A stretch of 64,000 nucleotides of DNA, taken from Humulus lupulus (Eukaryota; Streptophyta; Magnoliopsida; Rosales; Cannabaceae). Within the stretch, counting starts at the first letter, position 1. Each line of letters begins with the position of its first letter. The translations under genes and the position numbers were made by a program. The notes under the pieces are model-generated. The model saw nothing but the letters and a program-made list of their open reading frames with translations. It was not told the origin of the DNA and made no database searches. This document shows positions 58,828-64,000 of the stretch, piece after piece. The stretch covers positions 198,519,481 to 198,583,480 of the forward strand of contig NC_084798.1 of assembly GCF_963169125.1 (NCBI RefSeq). The letters run 5' to 3'.

Positions 58828-59433
58828 TGTGAGATCTAAGTCATCATCCAAAGCCCCAATCATATTGCATCACTCAGAATGCCAACATGGCAGTAGTTAG
58901 TTAGGCTAAAACTAACCCACCAGTTCATAGTCTCAACAACCATCAAATCTATTATGACTACTTGAAGTCAGTTAGAAGATTCTTTAGCTCCAACACTCAT
59001 CATCTTCTATATATAGCCTAAAGTCAGATTGGATTTAGGTTAGACAGTGGTGTATTCACTAGATTCATTGTAAAGAGATTAGAGAGAGTTCATTTGAGAA
59101 AATTGAGAGGATTCGTGTGTGAGCTGAAAGAGAAAGTGTATTGTGTTCATACATTTGAGTGATCTTTGATGGTGTAATCTGTTCTTACTGAGACAGTGAA
59201 TTTGACTGAGGTTTGCTGCCTCGCCTTGGATGTAGGATCAACTATCTTGGTTAATTCCGAACTAAGTATTCTTGGGTGTTGATTTTCTTTTACATTTCTG
59301 TTCATTACATTTAGTTTTCTTACTGTTTGATACATTGTCTTGACTGCAAAACCTGTTGTCTTAACACTAGAACTTGCGAGTTCTTTGTTTGTTTTATTGT
59401 GATTGAGTATTTGACAGGGTTTAATCCTCAACA
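58828..59433 (+). repeat. 3' LTR of the Tork-like element
   Basis: 606 bp. It is longer than the 5' LTR (52457-53043) partly because of a 15-bp extra segment near 59295 (TTCTGTTCATTACAT region). Several substitutions separate the two, so the insertion is old. Confidence 0.9.
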
Positions 59434-59438
59434 CAAAT

Positions 59439-59860
59439 AAATACATATTTTTTTAAAATTTCATAACAGATCTTATCATTGTCAAATTGTGAAAAAAATA
59501 ATCTCTTCCCTAATTCTAATTAAATTGATTTATTAATAAGATTTTAATTGAAACCTTAAATATCTTACTCAGATTATATTAATTAATTATTTAAATTGAA
59601 TAAAATCAAAATAAAATGTAATATGGTATTTAGCTAAATTTTAGAGATATAATATGCTATATAACTTATCAACTAAGTTTATCAAGTTAAAAAAAAAGGT
59701 CTTTCACTGCAAATAAAATGCTATATATCTGCATTTGTGTCTTACACTGGACCATAAAATATACACAAACAACTAGTAAAGATATATTTACTGCCCACCA
59801 AAAAAGTAACTCTATAAGTTGGATCAAATGAAATCTGCAGAAACTGGTACCAAAATTTTC
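59439..59860. other. AT-rich spacer between copia element and formin 3' end
   Basis: No gene recognised. Confidence 0.5.
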
Positions 59861-59865
59861 GCTCT

Positions 59866-59871
59866 TTTATT
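59866..59871 (-). terminator. Candidate poly(A) signal of the formin gene
   Basis: AATAAA on the minus strand, about 270 bases past the formin stop codon. It is one possible signal among AT-rich sequence; the 3' end is not proven. Confidence 0.3.
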
Positions 59872-60140
59872 CGTACTTACAACAATGAATTTGTGTTGGT
59901 GTGTGTGGATTTAATTTTGTGTATCAGCAATGAATATGAACTTGGTGTGGTAGGTTTGTTAGTTACCTCTTAGATGGCCGGCTTAGTGTTGCCGTAGGCT
60001 ATTTGCCTAACGCCTTCAACGCTTTTAGCGAAAAAGAATCCATTTACTCAGACAAATGTACATTTTCTCTTCAAAATTTAACAAAGAACAGTCTTTGCAG
60101 CGAGTCGATTGTTTGAAGTTTCCATTCCATGCATATTGGA

Positions 60141-63100
60141 TCATACATTGACATACTCTTCAGACCTTTTATGCGAATCAACAATCTTTATTTTTTTGCT
60201 TTCTGCAGCTTTCTTCGCTTCTAGCTCGAGATGCTTGCAGTTTTCCCGGTGGGCTTGGCTGAACATTCTTGTGAAGTTGAGCAAAGTGGAAACAACTGTA
60301 GCAGTAAATTTGGAGCAAAGGAACAAGTTGGTTTGTTAAAAAAAACGGAAGCTAGTGAAGTTGGGCAAGCATTCTCTTAATGAATAAATTATGGTTCTAA
60401 TTAAAAAATTTATTATTTGAAAAAAATAAAATTGCAAGCAGAAGTAGTGTTCAAAAAGAGAACATCCACTTCGGGTTAGATTTCTGTAAATACCTTGTTC
60501 GTATGAGCACCGAGCAAGATCTTCTCCGAAATAAAGAATCAAGGCATCCACATTTCTACCCTGTAAAGTTTTTGAACTCCAAGATGAATAAATAATAATC
60601 TTATGGATTGAACATTAGCAGCTTGGATTGAAAAACCTACCACGGCAGAATACAATGAAGCTAAAGATCTCACTTCAGCTTCAGCATTTTGAAGAAACTC
60701 TTTCAAAGTCTGCACAACAGGGAAAAATTAGAAGGTAAATGTAAAATATACTTGTCATAATTATTAATTTATCAACACTGTGGTATGATTAGTTACACAT
60801 TTTAGCATTTTCAATGTTATGTTAACTAGCACACATAAAGTAAAAGCTTAAAATGATTGGCTATGCAATACCACTCTCTAATCTATAAAGCTTGAGAAAG
60901 CCTACAAATACAAGCCTTCATTGACTATGCAATACCATTCTCCAATCTATAAAGCTTTTGACTATGCAATACCATTCTCTTATCTATAAAGCTTGAGAAT
61001 GGTATTGCATATTCAAAAGCTTTATAGATTAGAGAATGGTATTGCATAGTCAATGAAGGCTTGTATTTGTAGGCTTTCTCAAGCTCTATAGAATAGAGAG
61101 TGGTCAAGAATTGTTTTGGGAGGCTTGAAGAGTCTACGATATTCAGGAAAACTATTTTCACAAGTTTTTCAAAATAGCTGCAACCCATTACTTATACTAG
61201 TTAGGCGTTAGCATACTAACCCTTCATCCTCTGCAAACAATTTTTTATTTTATTTTTTAAATTTGATATATTTATGGGAATTTGAACCCAAGAATCATAA
61301 CACAAATTTTATGCATGCTTGGTAATTACTAGAACTTAGAAACACGTACTATGACATGCATATCCACAAAATCATATTGCTTGTAAACAGACTTTGTAAA
61401 GAATTTAGTCAACCGATCTAATAATTAAGAACCTCCTTTTAAATAGAAAGGAAAAGGCACAACTATGCTAATGAAAAATATATCTACTTTTGGAAATAAA
61501 GATGAAAAATAAAGTTAGATGATGTATTTATATACCTTACAAAAAAATTCCAGTACAAGACTATCATTATCTGCTGTGGACAATTCCTGAACAACTTTCT
61601 CCAATCCCTTGCTTATGGCTTGCATTTCTTCGGCCAAATTTTTTAATTGTATCTAGAGAAATAAAACCAACAATTTAATGACGGAGATTTTATTAATATA
61701 TCAATGGTCTTGGCCGAACAAGAGCACTTATACCTTTGATGCAGGTTCCAAGCTGCCAAGATCTTTAGAAAAATCTAGAACTTCAGGTAGTTTGTCAGCC
61801 AGTACCTACAGGTCATCGAACAAACCAATAGTGAGTAACATGCAATATCTGCAAAATTCATGGCACTTCAAATAAAATAATATCAGGTTAGATTGAGTAG
61901 TAAAGCCCAAATTTCTTCCACTGAGGTATGTTTAATTCCTCATGTAGAAATACTTAGCAATTCACTAGAATTTCATACTTCCTGTGGAAGGACAAGTACT
62001 AAAAAGATATGTATCATGCACAATTTATATGTACACTCAAAGACGGGTCAGACAAAAAACTGGTTGAAAGTTGAACTCTAAGCTCACATTAACGTTCCTT
62101 ACTATGCAACCTCAAAATCCTGACATCATTGTTTAATTTGAGTTGTTTTATTGTAATGTTTTAAAACACTTGTTTCCCTCATAAAGTAGATAAGCAACCT
62201 TGTGCACACAAAGTGTCAAAGTTAAATATAGCTAACTAGACAAGCAAGTAAGCAGCATGTCTGCACATATAATCCAATCAACTTGCAATGCATTTCACTA
62301 AAACATGACAACACTGCAAATGTTACTTTTTTTCTTCTGCTTTGGGTTGTGTGTGGGAAGAGGATTGCAGGCTGCTTAGAAGGACCAAATGATCCCATTA
62401 AATTCTAATGATCCAAAGAAATTCACAAGCTTATACCTTGCAAAGATAGTGCATGAGAGTCATCTTGTTGTTCCGCGCACGAGTCTCAGTGAGTTTGAGA
62501 AGGCTATCCAGCTTAAATCCAATAGCAGACCCTAACAGACAATTATATGAGAAATCAGGTACAACTAATAAGATGAAGACATTTTAAGTCACAATACCAC
62601 ATATATTCCAGCTATGTCAATTTTATGGTGTTAGTTAGTGGTCTGGCATCACATCTCCTCCACCTAAAACGTGTTGTGAAAATACTGATATCCGCACTGA
62701 AAGCCTATTTCTTCACTAAAAAGTACCCTTTTACAAATCATCACTTACAATATCTTGGAATGGAACTTGGTATAAATTATTTAGATTTTATTTTGAATTA
62801 CTAATATATTATCACATTCCTTACAATGGATTACAGCGTGTTGACACAAAAGCATAATAAGGGTACTGAATATTCTTGGGTCCCAGCAAGGAGGTTGGCT
62901 CCCTTTTACTTTTTGTAATTAAAAAAAAACACTAAATAATCTCTGTATGCATTAATGTAGAAGAGTGTATTGTTTGTTTGCATGTAGAGGGTCAGTCATT
63001 TCTACATTCTCATAGATGTGATTGCCACTGGATTTGATCTTAAGGAATAATGTCACCACGCCATAGTATAAATAATGAAGAGATAATAAGAAAGGCAAGA

Positions 63101-63538
63101 TTCTACTCACCACGAGCAGTTCCCTGATTCAGAGCATTTCCTAGTGAAAGAATTGTCTGCATTATTCTTTTCAATTTATTTGAGCTTCTGATCTGAAACA
63201 TCAGTGATAAAATTAAAGAGATTTGAATTGTACTACAAACATTTGTTATCAAAAAAAAAAAAGAAAAATAAAAGGAAGAAGAAGAAAGGGCAGGTAATAA
63301 TAGAATAACTCGCCTCTTCTGTTGCAGAGTTCACAATATTGAGGCTATTGCGAAGGTCAGAAACCTACGTGAAATTACTAAACCGAATAAGGAATGAGGA
63401 AATTAAGGACTAAAGAAGAAGAAAAAGTACAGCTTAATCTAATGAATATATATTCACCTGAGAGCGGAACTGTATCTTAAACGAATATACTCTGAGTTTA
63501 GATTCTACACGCGGTACTTGCATCAATTCTAAGAAGAA
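60141..63538 (-). CDS. Class II formin, C-terminal part of the FH2 domain (3' end of gene)
   Basis: Nine minus-strand exons join in frame into 262 residues plus stop: 63458-63538, 63314-63364, 63111-63192, 62437-62531, 61734-61805, 61536-61652, 60641-60709, 60494-60560 and 60141-60295 (TGA at 60141-60143). FH2 domains nucleate and processively elongate actin filaments in the cytoplasm. Seen in order are FFLELMQVPRVESKLRVYSF, KLKRIMQTILSLGNALNQG (the conserved GN motif), IGFKLDSLLKLTETRARNNK, MTLMHYLCK, LAEEMQAISKGLEK and YFGEDLARCSYEQ, then a short lysine/glutamate-rich tail. The wording resembles plant class II formins (AtFH13/14/18/20 type). The N-terminal part, with the rest of FH2 and presumably the FH1 and PTEN-like regions, lies beyond 64000. 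All introns fit GT-AG except 63193-63313, which starts with GC. No break is seen, so this looks like a live gene. Confidence 0.9.
60872..61102. repeat. Long inverted repeat in a formin intron
   Basis: Arms of about 90 bases (60872-60960 and 61013-61102), nearly perfectly complementary, lie inside the 826-bp intron 60710-61535. The ~50-base loop contains a further small hairpin (ATGCAATACCATTCTC with GAGAATGGTATTGCAT). The left arm also holds direct repeats of CTATGCAATACCA. Part of an AT-rich MITE or a local foldback is possible. Confidence 0.88.
63312..63313 (-). other. GC donor site of a formin intron
   Basis: On the minus strand the exon end reads GAAGAG|GCGAGT. The acceptor is TTTCAG at 63193-63198. 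Using this GC donor keeps the FH2 frame and gives the expected protein. The nearest GT donor (four bases on) would shift the frame. Confidence 0.7.
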
Positions 63539-64000
63539 CTGTTGCAAATAAAAGAGATGTGAAAAAAATAAAAGATGCAAAATGATCTATTTTACTAATT
63601 TTTTCTATAAATTGAGCAGTTAGAGAAGTAAACGAATCTGTTTGAATCATAGACAGCTACACTCAAGTATTAAAAATCAGATTAAAAAGAAAAAGCAAAA
63701 TGATTAACATTGGAAACATGCTGTTATGTGGACAGTAAAAGAAATCATATAGCATTCTAAACACGCAAGAGTTGCACCTCAATTAATCTACTTTTTTTTT
63801 GTTATTTTTATAAGATACATGTACGATGACTTGAACCCAGTACTACTTACAAACACATACACTTACCCATCCAATCACTTGAGCTCGCTCATTTGTTTTT
63901 TTTTTTTTCCAAAACTTATGGAACCAATTTGGTTAGTAGCATACCAAAGTACAAGTTAGGTCCATGGTTATTAACAAAACTTAAGTGCTACTTCTATATA
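63539..64000 (-). other. Intron of the formin gene
   Basis: From the acceptor AG at 63539-63540 to the window edge. No exon is recognised, so the preceding FH2 exon lies outside. Contains poly-T/A runs. Confidence 0.7.

Larger units (their letters stand above)
52457..59433 (+). mobile_element. Ty1/copia (Tork/Tnt1-like) element, decayed
   Basis: LTRs 52457-53043 (587 bp) and 58828-59433 (606 bp) start TGTGAGATCT and end CTCAACA. Target duplication caaat is perfect (52452-52456 and 59434-59438). The PBS TGGTATCAGAGC lies at 53046-53057 and the purine-rich AGGTGGAGAA before 58828. Domain order is gag, protease, integrase, RT, RNase H. Protein style (EVERFDGKNDF at the gag start; GCKWVYKRK in RT; TTEAEYIVLTEAVKE in RNase H) suggests the Tork lineage. 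It holds many nonsense codons, a 91-bp duplication in gag, and a solo LTR in RT. Confidence 0.9.

Overview
The window looks like nuclear DNA of a dicot plant. It is AT-rich, has long intergenic stretches, GT-AG introns, plant-type LTR retrotransposons (Ty3/gypsy Tekay-like and Tat-like, Ty1/copia, a Cassandra LTR carrying a 5S rRNA-derived stretch), MITEs and a SINE. I cannot name the species. Only one ordinary host gene is visible: the 3' end of a class II formin on the minus strand at the right edge.

Left block, 79-20753, is a nest of retrotransposons. A decayed Tekay-like gypsy element on the minus strand (79-10464) had a Cassandra LTR inserted in its left LTR (150-2432, target duplication agtca). 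That LTR was itself split by a 1.9-kb solo LTR (326-2229). The right gypsy LTR was hit by another Tekay-like LTR (from 10465), which was then split by a very young non-autonomous element (10634-19563). The young element has almost identical 3.2-kb LTRs, carries no gag or pol, and holds one intact ORF in antisense orientation with its own TATA box. The left block ends abruptly at a cluster of three foldback MITE units (20748-21755).

The middle, 21756-25773, is AT-rich spacer with two foldback MITEs and one SINE flanked by a 13-bp duplication. Then comes a Tat-like gypsy element on the minus strand (25774-41661). Its 3' LTR is split by a solo LTR (26109-28485, duplication cctat) and its gag by another solo LTR (36982-39668, duplication taaat). 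Its reverse transcriptase is deleted. Between pol and the 3' LTR it carries a second antisense gene, a multi-exon pseudogene that I recognise as the 'putative gypsy-type transposase' family, again with a TATA box. The element sits in a region of inverted repeats and a ~95-bp minisatellite.

Right part: a nearly complete Ty1/copia element with 227-bp LTRs (44786-49823, duplication acaaa); AT-rich spacer with a second copy of a MITE; a decayed Tork-like copia element (52457-59433, duplication caaat) split in its reverse transcriptase by a 1.5-kb solo LTR (56057-57566, duplication gctag); and nine 3'-terminal coding exons of the formin (60141-63538), with one apparent GC-AG intron and a ~90-bp-arm hairpin in another intron.

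The theme is layered retrotransposition with frequent reduction to solo LTRs. The most unusual feature is that two unrelated gypsy lineages in this window each carry an antisense gene with its own candidate promoter.
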